Below are positions 12,339-20,191 of a stretch of DNA of 35,631 bases, one piece after another. The DNA is taken from positions 1-35,631 of the IMG/VR virus record IMGVR_UViG_3300021478_000081; one strand, 5' to 3'. Made by a program: the position numbers and the translations under genes. This stretch comes from a virus. Under the pieces are notes generated by a model, which had not been told where the DNA came from, searched no databases, and saw only the letters and a program-made list of their open reading frames with translations. Every line of letters begins with the position of its first letter. Within the stretch, counting starts at the first letter, position 1.

Positions 12339-12559
12339 ATGATTTCACGAAAGAAGATCTAGAAATAATAATTTACTTAATTGATGCCTATTGTGAGGGT
12401 GATGATTTAACAAAACTTTCATATAATCCATTTCGCAAGAAAGTTGAATCCATGATTGATAACTATTGTGATCACAGTTGGTTTTTTTATTTAAGAAACG
12501 GATCAAGTGTATTAAGGTGCCATAAGTGTGACAAGGAACTTCCTGATGATAATCAGTGA
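12335..12559 (+). CDS. NDFTKEE-family small zinc-binding-like protein, copy 4 (GTG start)
   Basis: 74 aa beginning VNDFTKEDLEIIIYLIDAYC. The start is GTG 12335, which overlaps the TGA of copy 3 (GTGA). The core KKVESMIDNYCDHSWF and CHKCDKELPDDNQ are present. The tandem arrangement with copy 3 points to local duplication. Confidence 0.65.
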   Translation: MNDFTKEDLEIIIYLIDAYCEGDDLTKLSYNPFRKKVESMIDNYCDHSWFFYLRNGSSVLRCHKCDKELPDDNQ

Positions 12560-12716
12560 AAAACAGATTTTACAGCTAATCACTTTAGTTTCCGAATACT
12601 CCGAACGGTTACGACACATGCCATATGAGGAGCCAAAGAGTTATTCCGTATGGATTGATAAATTTTTAGGAGAAATTTCAAAACAACAATCCGAAGAACT
12701 AAAGGTGATTGAATAA
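12546..12716 (+). CDS. Small helical protein (56 aa)
   Basis: I use ATG 12546, which has AAGGA 8 nt upstream, and not the upstream in-frame start at 12528. MIISEKQILQLITLVSEYSE, RLRHMPYEEPKSYSVWIDKF and so on: helical, no family recognised. Its end overlaps the next start (TAATG). Confidence 0.5.
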   Translation: MIISEKQILQLITLVSEYSERLRHMPYEEPKSYSVWIDKFLGEISKQQSEELKVIE

Positions 12717-12928
12717 TGACCCAAATATATTATTCCATATGCGATGAATGCAATAATAAAATACAAGAAAAGAATGAGGAATGGATTCCTAAAGTTCTGC
12801 AAAAATGGACAGTTGATTATGAATCTGTAGGAAGCCCCTCTCTAAACAATACTATGCATTTTTGCTCATTCGAACATATGTTAGAATATCTAAATAAAGC
12901 ACATGAGAAAATAAAAAAAATAGAATGA
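12716..12928 (+). CDS. Small Cys-containing protein (70 aa)
   Basis: TAATG-coupled to the preceding gene. It contains SICDECNNKIQ near the N-terminus and HFCSFEHMLEYLNKAHE near the C-terminus, so C-x2-C and C-x3-H could bind zinc. Function unknown. Confidence 0.5.
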   Translation: MTQIYYSICDECNNKIQEKNEEWIPKVLQKWTVDYESVGSPSLNNTMHFCSFEHMLEYLNKAHEKIKKIE

Positions 12929-13176
12929 ACAACCTAAATCACATGCGCCTTGGAGTACTGCGTGAACTTAAAAACGTACATAAATTCTTAGACAATATGG
13001 AGCGTAGCGTAAAGTCGCGAAATCCCATTGCAATACAAAAAGCCTATATGTTCTTGGTGCATTTGGTTCACGAAATGGATGATGGCCTTTTAACTCCTAA
13101 CAACATAGCCCTAGATGTTGAGCTAGCAATTGCATTGCAAGAACAAAACTCAGAGTTGCGCAAAGAACCCCAATAA
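12925..13176 (+). CDS. Small helical hypothetical protein (83 aa)
   Basis: ATGA-coupled start. Helical: MRLGVLRELKNVHKFLDNME, AIQKAYMFLVHLVHEMDDGL, then ELAIALQEQNSELRKE. Not recognised. Confidence 0.5.
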   Translation: MNNLNHMRLGVLRELKNVHKFLDNMERSVKSRNPIAIQKAYMFLVHLVHEMDDGLLTPNNIALDVELAIALQEQNSELRKEPQ

Positions 13177-13213
13177 GATATTATCCGCGTCTTTTATGCC
13201 ATCAGGTGTATAT

Positions 13214-13411
13214 ATGCGTTTTTATAATGTTGATGGTATTGAGATGGATGTTCAAGACCCTAAATTCTTCATTGACGAAGAAAAGTACAAAATACAAATT
13301 ATCTCCCTTGAGGAGATGCTATCTTATTCTTCTAGCACCGATGTAACCGTAGGCACTGAGAGTACTAACGGAAAAATCTGCGATTACAGAAAGATACACG
13401 GTGGTTGGTGA
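13214..13411 (+). CDS. Small ORF overlapping the 3' end of a fibre gene antisense
   Basis: AGGTG lies 6 nt before ATG 13214 (an upstream ATG 13196 has no ribosome site). MRFYNVDGIEMDVQDPKFFI, KYKIQIISLEEMLSYSS looks protein-like for about 40 residues. The remaining 93 bases are antisense to the conserved C-terminus of the fibre gene ending at 13319. The gene may have lost its original end when the fibre cassette was joined here. It is the last plus-strand gene. Confidence 0.4.
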   Translation: MRFYNVDGIEMDVQDPKFFIDEEKYKIQIISLEEMLSYSSSTDVTVGTESTNGKICDYRKIHGGW

Positions 13412-14023
13412 GGACAAAGATAATCTTTTTTGCCCAATAGATACACCTTGGGCTTGTCCTGCTGCTGTGTTTGCGGCACTATATGAAAATGCACCACCGT
13501 TAGGGGCTGCTGGTGATGTAGCACTTGTAGTATTTATCCATCCTGCAAATGCTGTGGTCAAGGTTCCACCTGCTGGGTTATTCCAAATATTTCCCCATAC
13601 CTGCCAGTCACCCGCTGTTAAAGAAATACTTGTTATGTCAGCGTTGGTGTGATTTGTTAAAGGTACAGCCGATCCCACCAAAACCGTAGACTCAATAATT
13701 TCACCAACATAGCCTGCGGCTGCATTATTATTTGTTGTTGTACCCACGATTCCTTTTGTTGTGGGACTGAATGTTACGCTGCCAAAAGTAACATCACTAG
13801 TGGTTGCAATGGATTGTGGCAGACTAAGGGTAATGGCACCTGTCGGAGATGACGCTATGACTTGATTTGGCGTTCCTGTTATGGTTGTTACGGAAACAGT
13901 ACCTATAAGTGTGCTTAATTGTGTAACAGTCTCTTTGTAGGTAACACCGTTTTGTACTATTGGAAAAACATCAGTTAATGCGGGTACGGCAACCGATGGC
14001 AAAGCACTTATTTTAACGCCCAT
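13319..14023 (-). CDS. Tail fibre protein, short paralog A
   Basis: 234 aa. The N-terminal ~40 residues (KISALPSVAVPALTDVFPIV, then VTYKETVTQLSTLI) match the N-terminus of the fibre at 14814 and should be the virion-attachment segment. A TSDVTFGSVTFSP linker follows. From about residue 90, GIVGTTTNNNAAAGYVGEII, DITSISLTAGDWQVWGNIWN and a final STLSAYGYIGARRIR match the next gene upstream (14065), so the two carry the same beta-rich C-terminal head. It is the last gene of the late operon and a likely receptor-binding tip. Confidence 0.65.
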   Translation of the reverse strand: MGVKISALPSVAVPALTDVFPIVQNGVTYKETVTQLSTLIGTVSVTTITGTPNQVIASSPTGAITLSLPQSIATTSDVTFGSVTFSPTTKGIVGTTTNNNAAAGYVGEIIESTVLVGSAVPLTNHTNADITSISLTAGDWQVWGNIWNNPAGGTLTTAFAGWINTTSATSPAAPNGGAFSYSAANTAAGQAQGVSIGQKRLSLSSPTTVYLSVIADFSVSTLSAYGYIGARRIR

Positions 14024-14064
14024 GACTCTTCCTTTTTTATTTGTGTTTACTTATTTATTGGCCC

Positions 14065-14805
14065 TTATCTCCTGCGTCTAGCACAAATATAACCATATGC
14101 AGACATTGTGCTGACGGCAAACTGTATGGTGGCGCTTAAATATACTGTGGTGTTTCCTGATAGGCTAAGCCTTCTTTGGCCCACAAACAAACCCATTGCT
14201 GCACCTGCTACTGAGGTAAATTGATAAGAGTTAAATGCTCCAGATCCCGGAGCTGTTGGCTGCGTTGCAGAAGACGTATTTATCCATCCTGCTAATATTG
14301 ATGTGGTGGTGCTTCCTGCTGGGTTTGTCCAAATATTTCCCCAAGTATCCCAGTCGCCTGCCGTCAAACTAATAGACGTTATATCTTTGGCTATCGTACT
14401 GCTCATGGACACAGCACTACCAATTAATACTGTGGACTCAATAATTTCTCCCACGTCCCCAGCGGTAGTATTATCATTGGTTGTTGTACCCACAATGCCG
14501 CCTGTTGTAGGGCTAAAAGTCAAACTAGTTGCTGTTGCAGCACCCAGGGTTGGCGTTACGAATGAGGGACTTGTAGTAAGTGAAATTGCACCGCTTCCAT
14601 TAACATTCGCGGCTAATGCCGTAGCAACACCAGTACCAAAACCCGATATGCCTGTGCTAACTGGAAGCCCTGTACAGTTTGTTAAAGTTCCAGATGTCGG
14701 GGTCCCGAGAACTGGAGTTGTAAAGCTAGGGCTTGTAGTCCCTGCAAAACTACCTGTTCCTGATGATCCTGAAAGTCCAACGTTTACTTGGTTATTTGTG
14801 GCCAT
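14065..14805 (-). CDS. Tail fibre protein, short paralog B
   Basis: 246 aa. The N-terminal repeat-like part (TTSPSFTTPVLGTPTSGTLT, NCTGLPVSTGISGFGTGVAT) is of a type common in phage fibres. From about residue 100 (LTFSPTTGGIVGTTTNDNTT) to the end (VSTMSAYGYICARRRR) it is a close paralog of 13319-14023. It has lost or swapped the ALP...TDVFP anchor that paralog A carries. The duplicate heads probably arose by gene duplication and may give alternative receptor specificity. Confidence 0.65.
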   Translation of the reverse strand: MATNNQVNVGLSGSSGTGSFAGTTSPSFTTPVLGTPTSGTLTNCTGLPVSTGISGFGTGVATALAANVNGSGAISLTTSPSFVTPTLGAATATSLTFSPTTGGIVGTTTNDNTTAGDVGEIIESTVLIGSAVSMSSTIAKDITSISLTAGDWDTWGNIWTNPAGSTTTSILAGWINTSSATQPTAPGSGAFNSYQFTSVAGAAMGLFVGQRRLSLSGNTTVYLSATIQFAVSTMSAYGYICARRRR

Positions 14806-14813
14806 TTTTCTCC

Positions 14814-16535
14814 CTAAGCTACTGTAAGTCCTGCTGAAAATGCGTAGTCAACAGACCAGGTTGTGTTTGCCACAAGTCCGGTCACTTTTACGGTGTCATA
14901 TTGGTTTGCAGACGTTAGGGACCCCGCAGAGCTCGTTACCGAACTGCCAAGTCTAATAGTTGTTGCTGTGCCTGCTGCCAACACCCAGCCACCTGCGCCA
15001 AGCCCTTTGACCTCAACGGAATCTCCTACGGCGAACGTGGTCGGGAGCGTGATCGTAACCGCCCCGGCATTGTTTGAGATGTATCCGTTGTTTACTGAAG
15101 CAGATTGACTAGTTCCTGAAACAGTTGTCCAAGTCATTCCCGATGTTGTTGAGGCAATAGTAATGCTTCCAGCACCATTTGTTATGCTAATACCAGAGCC
15201 CGCGGTCAATGTGGCAGCTGTTGGTGTTGCACTCGTAGAGCCTATAATTACTTGTCCGTTGGTCATTGTGCCGGATAATGCAGGTACGCCAGTGCTATTA
15301 GTCACTAAAACTGCACTGTTTGCAGTGGCCAAAGCTGACATAACATTCGCACTTGATGCATAAAGAAGCGTATTAATTGCATTTGTAGCTGGATAGGTTG
15401 TTGTTGACCAAGCGGGAGTAGTACTAGCCCCGGATTGCAACATTTGCCCCGCTGTTGCCGTGCCTGACAAAATAGCCAATGTAGATGCATTACTATAAAC
15501 AATGCCACCATTGCTAGCAGTCAAGCTTGCAGCCGTACCACCACGGGTAAGCCCTAATGTTCCTGTCCAACCAGCGGTGACACTAGCAGCGCGCAGCAGT
15601 GATGTGGCAGGGGTCCCGCCCAATGTCAATGTCACATTTGTATCTGAACCTACCGTAAGTGCTGCACCCGTAATGTCTGTGCCAGCAATAGTTGCCCATG
15701 CAGGAGCAGCACTTGCCGCGCCACTACCAGTTTGTGATAAGTATTGCTTAGTTGTTGTGATGTTTCCTGCGAGCTTAGACAGCGTGTTTGCCGCACTCGC
15801 ATATAAGGTGTCGCCAGTTGTATAGCTGGACTGGTTTGTTCCGCCATGTGTTTCTGTGATAGTGGTTGCGTTCCATGTACCTGTTGTAACAGTTCCTAAG
15901 GTAGTAATTGACGCTTGTCCTACATAAGCGGTATCAATGTCAATTACAGGGGTTGTTCCTCCAGTAGATGTAATCCTATTGGCTGTTCCTGAAACGCTAG
16001 TTACCCCTGTGCCTGCAGGAACAGCCCAAGTGCCATCTCCACGCCAAAAGGTAGTTGCTCCTGCAGATGTGCCACTGTTTAAGTTTGTGACAGGTAGATT
16101 TCCTGTAACACCATTGGCGAGGTTTACTTGCGCCCAAGCAGGATTGTTGCTTGTTCCTGTATTAGAAAGATAGCGTGTTGCATTCGTATCTTTGGCAAGT
16201 GCTGATAAGGTATTTGCAGCAGAAGCGTATATAGTGTCGCCCTGATTAAATGTGCTTAATCCTGTGCCGCCACGGGAAACCGCTAATGTTCCTGCCCATC
16301 CAAGTGTCATGGATGTTGCGTTTAACAATGCTATTGTTGGATTTCCACCCAATACCATAGTGACATTTGTGTCATTTACGGCGCTTAGTGCTTGACCATT
16401 GGCTTGAAAAAGGCTCAAAAGCTGTGCATTAGACTCTTGCTTGGTAACTGGTCCCGGCAATTGGTCAACTGGAAAAACATCTGTTAACTGGGCTGTTACA
16501 ACCGCTGGCAATGCATTAATAAACGTACCTGCCAT
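14814..16535 (-). CDS. Long repetitive tail fibre protein
   Basis: 573 aa, rich in Thr, Ser, Ala and Gly. The N-terminus [20 protein letters not shown] resembles paralog A's anchor. Repeats of about 100 residues follow, containing [20 protein letters not shown] or TLSKLAG..., [13 protein letters not shown] / [12 protein letters not shown] and DGTWAVP-like units, typical of fibre shafts. The C-terminal ~95 residues ([40 protein letters not shown]) form a beta-rich head found widely in phage and viral fibres. Probable host-recognition fibre. Confidence 0.7.
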   Translation of the reverse strand: MAGTFINALPAVVTAQLTDVFPVDQLPGPVTKQESNAQLLSLFQANGQALSAVNDTNVTMVLGGNPTIALLNATSMTLGWAGTLAVSRGGTGLSTFNQGDTIYASAANTLSALAKDTNATRYLSNTGTSNNPAWAQVNLANGVTGNLPVTNLNSGTSAGATTFWRGDGTWAVPAGTGVTSVSGTANRITSTGGTTPVIDIDTAYVGQASITTLGTVTTGTWNATTITETHGGTNQSSYTTGDTLYASAANTLSKLAGNITTTKQYLSQTGSGAASAAPAWATIAGTDITGAALTVGSDTNVTLTLGGTPATSLLRAASVTAGWTGTLGLTRGGTAASLTASNGGIVYSNASTLAILSGTATAGQMLQSGASTTPAWSTTTYPATNAINTLLYASSANVMSALATANSAVLVTNSTGVPALSGTMTNGQVIIGSTSATPTAATLTAGSGISITNGAGSITIASTTSGMTWTTVSGTSQSASVNNGYISNNAGAVTITLPTTFAVGDSVEVKGLGAGGWVLAAGTATTIRLGSSVTSSAGSLTSANQYDTVKVTGLVANTTWSVDYAFSAGLTVA

Positions 16536-16543
16536 AAAATTCC

Positions 16544-16684
16544 TTATTTATGTATCAAAATTCGTTGTGACAAGTGCGTCATAATGTCAAGGTTGGTATG
16601 TGTAATAAGAAAGAACTGCTCAGGGGCAGAACTCCCACCAGCATAATCAATGACTATAATTAGACCACCATACGCACCTTGCAT
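16544..16684 (-). CDS. Small ORF between fibre genes (46 aa)
   Basis: AGGGA lies upstream of ATG 16684. [40 protein letters not shown]: compact and probably soluble. It follows a strong terminator (16696-16729), so it may have lower expression or need readthrough. Not recognised. Confidence 0.4.
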   Translation of the reverse strand: MQGAYGGLIIVIDYAGGSSAPEQFFLITHTNLDIMTHLSQRILIHK

Positions 16685-16695
16685 TTTTAATTCCC

Positions 16696-16729
16696 TATAA
16701 AATAGGTAGGTGCTGTAAGCACCTACCTA
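16696..16729 (-). terminator. Rho-independent terminator inside the fibre cassette
   Basis: A perfect 12-bp stem, TAGGTAGGTGCT / AGCACCTACCTA (16703-16714 and 16718-16729), with a 3-base loop. On the minus strand it is followed by TTTTATAG. It lies just after the stop of the fibre gene 16738-17985 and before the last three fibre genes, which would reduce their expression. Confidence 0.75.
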
Positions 16730-16737
16730 GAGTTCTA

Positions 16738-17985
16738 TTAACCATAACTTCCGGCACTTAATTGGGCTGAAATCTTAATTCCTTCATTTAACACCAATAC
16801 GAGATATGATGTTTGCTTTCCGGTATCAAGAAGGCTAAGAACGCATCCTCCTGTAGCACTAGATACTGCGCTTATTTGTGTGGTCACAGCAGTACCATTT
16901 GCTAGACTTAAGCCACCACTAGCGACTGAGTATCCGGTAGATGCAGCACTTTGAAGCGTCAATCCATTTGATGCTGAAGACGAATAGACCCTAAATGGCA
17001 CGGTGCGTGCTATGTTATTACCTGCACCATCCTTAAGTTGAACTGTGATTGTGCATGTATTAGCTGCACCAGCGACACCAGATATAGTGCAGCTACCTGG
17101 ATCTACCAAGGGAACGGGTGTTGCACCAGTACTTATCTTAGTGATTGTTGCAGTGGCACCTGTGCCTGTGTCTAAAAGGAAGTTTGCAGTAGAGGCACCT
17201 GAGTCTGGAATTGAAATTACTTGTGCTTGCGCTTGTGTGGTTGCATTGCTTATTGTAGTGCCAAAGTTACCGCCGCCATTAACTGCACCTTGAAGAGCAA
17301 TAAATCCGCTTGTGGCTGTAGTTGGAAATGCCTTAACTAGCCCTACGAAGCCGCCCGCTGATGCGCCACTAGTCACGGCACCTGCTGTTGCCGTAAGGGT
17401 TGTACCTGCAGTCACAGAGGTTGTTGAAGATAAGGCACCAGTTACGGCCAATGGTTGCCCGAGAGTTGTATTTGTGCTTGCGGCCTTTATATTTCCTGCT
17501 GTGTCACTAAATACAGTTAATGCGTTGGCCGTAGATGCAGGCCCAGAAAAGCTTACAGTGCCAGAGGAGGGATCGGCACTAAAAGTAATCGCATCAACAC
17601 CGATATTATTTGGCAGTGGTTCAATAAGAGTATAGAAATTACCACCATGAATGGAACCTGCGCCTGCTACCGTATAAAGACCTGCCTTCATCTGTTCAAC
17701 AGATTGCATGTCCTCTGCACGTGTTAGGACAACGGTTGATGCGATACTGCTTACAACATAGATGCCGTTTTGATAGCTTGTTGATTGAGACTGAAGCAAT
17801 ATTCTGTCGCCAACGTTGGCAACTACGCTATCAACGGTTAGTGATGATGCAGCCACCGTAAGTGTTGCACCTACGCCATTATTGTTTGGGCCATTGGAAT
17901 ATGTTCCTGAAACGTTAGAGCTTGCAATCAACCTCACAGGGGTTAGCCATGGGGAGAGTACAGTTTGTGAAAAAGTTGTGGTCAT
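16738..17985 (-). CDS. Tail fibre / tail structural protein
   Basis: 415 aa, AAGGA before the ATG. The N-terminal module (LTPVRLIASSNVSGTYSNGP, GVGATLTVAASSLTVDSVVA, VGDRILLQSQSTSYQNGIYV) is widespread in phage tail fibres. The middle is Thr/Ala/Gly-rich. The C-terminus (CTITVQLKDGAGNNIARTVP, FRVYSSSASNGLTL) resembles an Ig-like domain. Probably a surface-exposed fibre. Confidence 0.65.
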   Translation of the reverse strand: MTTTFSQTVLSPWLTPVRLIASSNVSGTYSNGPNNNGVGATLTVAASSLTVDSVVANVGDRILLQSQSTSYQNGIYVVSSIASTVVLTRAEDMQSVEQMKAGLYTVAGAGSIHGGNFYTLIEPLPNNIGVDAITFSADPSSGTVSFSGPASTANALTVFSDTAGNIKAASTNTTLGQPLAVTGALSSTTSVTAGTTLTATAGAVTSGASAGGFVGLVKAFPTTATSGFIALQGAVNGGGNFGTTISNATTQAQAQVISIPDSGASTANFLLDTGTGATATITKISTGATPVPLVDPGSCTISGVAGAANTCTITVQLKDGAGNNIARTVPFRVYSSSASNGLTLQSAASTGYSVASGGLSLANGTAVTTQISAVSSATGGCVLSLLDTGKQTSYLVLVLNEGIKISAQLSAGSYG

Positions 17986-18022
17986 TTTAAAGTCCTTTTT
18001 TTATTGTTGATATTTGAAGTTT

Positions 18023-18325
18023 TTAACTTCCCCATACTATGCTTGTTGCTGTTGTTCCAGAGCTATTGACCTGGATTGAATACACCGGGTGCCAAACACC
18101 AGCAGCAAGTCCTATTAGAGCCTGTGTTGTGCCATCCCATTTCATGTATGTGACATTCCCTGTCACGCCTACATAAAGCCATCTCGCAAATTCAACACTG
18201 CCATTTGCGCCATATAAAGTATCAAGTGTTACGCTTCCTGAGCGCGCAACGCCTGCCATTACACGAGTAGGACCCGTATAGGAATTTGGGTCTAATGCTG
18301 GAACACTTATTAGTTGTACTGCCAT
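18023..18325 (-). CDS. Small beta-rich spike-base-like protein (100 aa)
   Basis: The ATG has AGGAGC upstream. FARWLYVGVTGNVTYMKWDG, GLAAGVWHPVYSIQVNSSGT, TATSIVW follows the pattern of small spike-base proteins (similar in layout to Rcc01079 of the Rhodobacter gene transfer agent): 'YVG.TGNV....G......PAG...P......TGTTAT.I'. It probably sits at the base of the fibres. Confidence 0.5.
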   Translation of the reverse strand: MAVQLISVPALDPNSYTGPTRVMAGVARSGSVTLDTLYGANGSVEFARWLYVGVTGNVTYMKWDGTTQALIGLAAGVWHPVYSIQVNSSGTTATSIVWGS

Positions 18326-18334
18326 AATTGGCTC

Positions 18335-19960
18335 CTATAATTTAATAAATACGTTAAAGTAAGTTGTAGGTTGAATAATGCTAAATGGAGTGCTAGAACC
18401 ATTTGTGTAAATCTGGGCCACATTAGCAGGTACGTTAAATCCTGACCCTGCTGAAACAGGAGTGCTACCTGATGTGCCGCTTGTGTTAAATGGAGTACCT
18501 GCAGGAAGGTTGGCACCTAACAATGTGGTGTTTTCTGTACCTTGCCATTCACCTAATGTTGTGGCAGTTAACCCAGACCCATTTCCGGCACCTGCCAAAG
18601 CTCGGCCTAGCGATCTAGGTAGAACCAATCTTTTATTGGCAATAAAATCTGCTAATGCCGTAGCTCCTCTGGCGGTAGGGGTTCCAGTACTATCTTGAGT
18701 AGGAGCATAGGTATTTGAAACACCGTCCCATATAGTCTTAAATAACTGGAAAGTATCAGCATTATTGCGTGTTGTAGCATTTGAGCTTACATTGCCGATT
18801 GAGCCATCATTCATTGCCACCCAACCAGAAGGCGCAGAAGAGCCCAAACTTGTTCTGACATCACCACACCTAGGGGTTGAATTGATTGAGTTTATCTCGT
18901 CGTAATCTTCAAATTCTGAAGTTTGGCTTAATGTTCCAAGGTAAAGCTTTGGTTTTGTAAAGAGAACGTCACAAAGAGAATTTAATGGCATATCAAGCTG
19001 CAGATATACAGCATCATCATCGGTTTGCGCACCTGGTGTCCCAAGGCTATTACCGGTAACGTCTGGCATCGTGAAGTTAATAAAGTACTGCGTCCATGTT
19101 GTGCTAAGTGTAATTGGCGCACCTTGAGCAACACGTGTTGATACGCTCTCAGCAGTTGCAGATGGTGAAGAGCCATAATATTGGCGGCTATAAAGTTGAA
19201 TGTTAACAGGCGTTGCCGTCACTGCTGCCCATACCGCAAAGGTCATTGCTTGATTAGATAGGTTTTTTACTTTCTGAGTAATAGGAAACTGAAAAGACTT
19301 AAACTGTTCTCCGACGGCCGCGCCTGTACATTGGTATCTTATGTACTGTACAGGAGTGACGTCTGTGGGGGCCATGGGGGCCGCATTTAGGGCAAATGTC
19401 ACAAAGCTTATTTGGTCTGTTGGAGGTGTACCCGCGGTGTTGGTCACAAAGCGAATATCAGGTCCAACAGCTCCATAAGTACCGATTATAGGGTTTAGTG
19501 ATGCCGGTGTGAAACCTTGATGGTTGCTTGGCGCTAGCAATAAGTTTGTATTTGCTATTGGGCTTGCGGTATTGCCTGTATTGTCGATGAATTGATTGTT
19601 TGCAATATAGTTCTTTAGGGGTAGATAGGTTGTGGTGTTTCCGCCACCGCCTGAGCCTCCTGGGAAGAAATTTGTGGCTTGCCAGAGAAGATTGTCTTGG
19701 GCATCGGTAACAAAAATATAGTAAGTATCGTTAGGAAATGATGGATCGAACTTCCAATATATTGGGGCGTTTGTTCCGTTTAGGTCGAAAATTATAGGAT
19801 TTGGCCATGCTTCAGCACCAGCAGGATCTCTGTATGCGGGCTTATTAACCGTAGGGTTTATGTTGCTTCGCGTATAAAGCTTCGCTCCACCCGCTGCGGT
19901 TCCTTGCAGGTTAACGATGAACCATACCGGTTCTGGTGCCAAACTATAAGATGCTACCAT
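18335..19960 (-). CDS. Tail fibre/spike with tail-collar C-terminal domain
   Basis: 541 aa. ATG 19960 has AAGGA 8 nt upstream; the in-frame GTG 19966 is rejected. The N-terminus (VWFIVNLQGTAAGGAKLYTR, NPIIFDLNGTNAPIYWKFDP, YYIFVTDAQDNLLWQATNFF) resembles head-binding domains of P22-type tailspikes. The middle is a beta-rich carbohydrate-binding-like domain. The end (CGDVRTSLGSSAPSGWVAMN, LVLPRSLGRALAGAGNGSGL, IIQPTTYFNVFIKL) is a phage tail-collar domain. It takes the position of P22 gene 9. The ribosome site lies in the loop of a TTCACAA-GGA-TTGTGAA hairpin. Confidence 0.7.
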   Translation of the reverse strand: MVASYSLAPEPVWFIVNLQGTAAGGAKLYTRSNINPTVNKPAYRDPAGAEAWPNPIIFDLNGTNAPIYWKFDPSFPNDTYYIFVTDAQDNLLWQATNFFPGGSGGGGNTTTYLPLKNYIANNQFIDNTGNTASPIANTNLLLAPSNHQGFTPASLNPIIGTYGAVGPDIRFVTNTAGTPPTDQISFVTFALNAAPMAPTDVTPVQYIRYQCTGAAVGEQFKSFQFPITQKVKNLSNQAMTFAVWAAVTATPVNIQLYSRQYYGSSPSATAESVSTRVAQGAPITLSTTWTQYFINFTMPDVTGNSLGTPGAQTDDDAVYLQLDMPLNSLCDVLFTKPKLYLGTLSQTSEFEDYDEINSINSTPRCGDVRTSLGSSAPSGWVAMNDGSIGNVSSNATTRNNADTFQLFKTIWDGVSNTYAPTQDSTGTPTARGATALADFIANKRLVLPRSLGRALAGAGNGSGLTATTLGEWQGTENTTLLGANLPAGTPFNTSGTSGSTPVSAGSGFNVPANVAQIYTNGSSTPFSIIQPTTYFNVFIKL

Positions 19961-20047
19961 GTTCACAATCCTTGTGAAGTTTAATCAATTTTACACTAAT
20001 TTCGTCTATATTTCTTTATCATTAGCGCATGATTTCGTTTTTGTTCG

Positions 20048-20076
20048 TTGACAAACATTAAACACTAAGTTATATT
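20048..20076 (+). promoter_or_regulatory. Plus-strand promoter inside the minus-strand structural region
   Basis: TTGACA (20048-20053), 17-base spacer, TATATT (20071-20076). It lies in the gap between the last ejection-like protein and the spike, facing against the late operon. It drives the micro-ORF at 20106. Confidence 0.55.
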
Positions 20077-20105
20077 TTGTTCAATTTTATAACTTGGAGC
20101 TTTCC

Positions 20106-20186
20106 ATGCTTTTAACATTTCTTTTTATTTATGTTATTTACAAACTATTAAAGCTATATTCAGATTCCGCTACAGATACACCGTAG
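20106..20186 (+). CDS. 26-residue membrane micropeptide, plus strand
   Basis: GGAG lies 7 nt before ATG 20106, and a promoter lies at 20048-20076. The peptide (MLLTFLFIYVIYKLLKLYSD...) is one hydrophobic helix with a polar tail. It has no partner on its strand. In P22 the same gap (between genes 16 and 9) carries the immI/sieA superinfection region, so a prophage-expressed exclusion peptide is one possibility; this is inference from position only. Confidence 0.45.
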   Translation: MLLTFLFIYVIYKLLKLYSDSATDTP

Positions 20187-20191
20187 AAAAA

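Noticed and set aside
14303-14827. Long plus-strand open frames antisense to the fibre genes (also 15502-15825, 17312-17635)
   Set aside because: Val/Pro-rich antisense shadows of Thr/Ala/Gly-rich fibre genes, with no ribosome sites.
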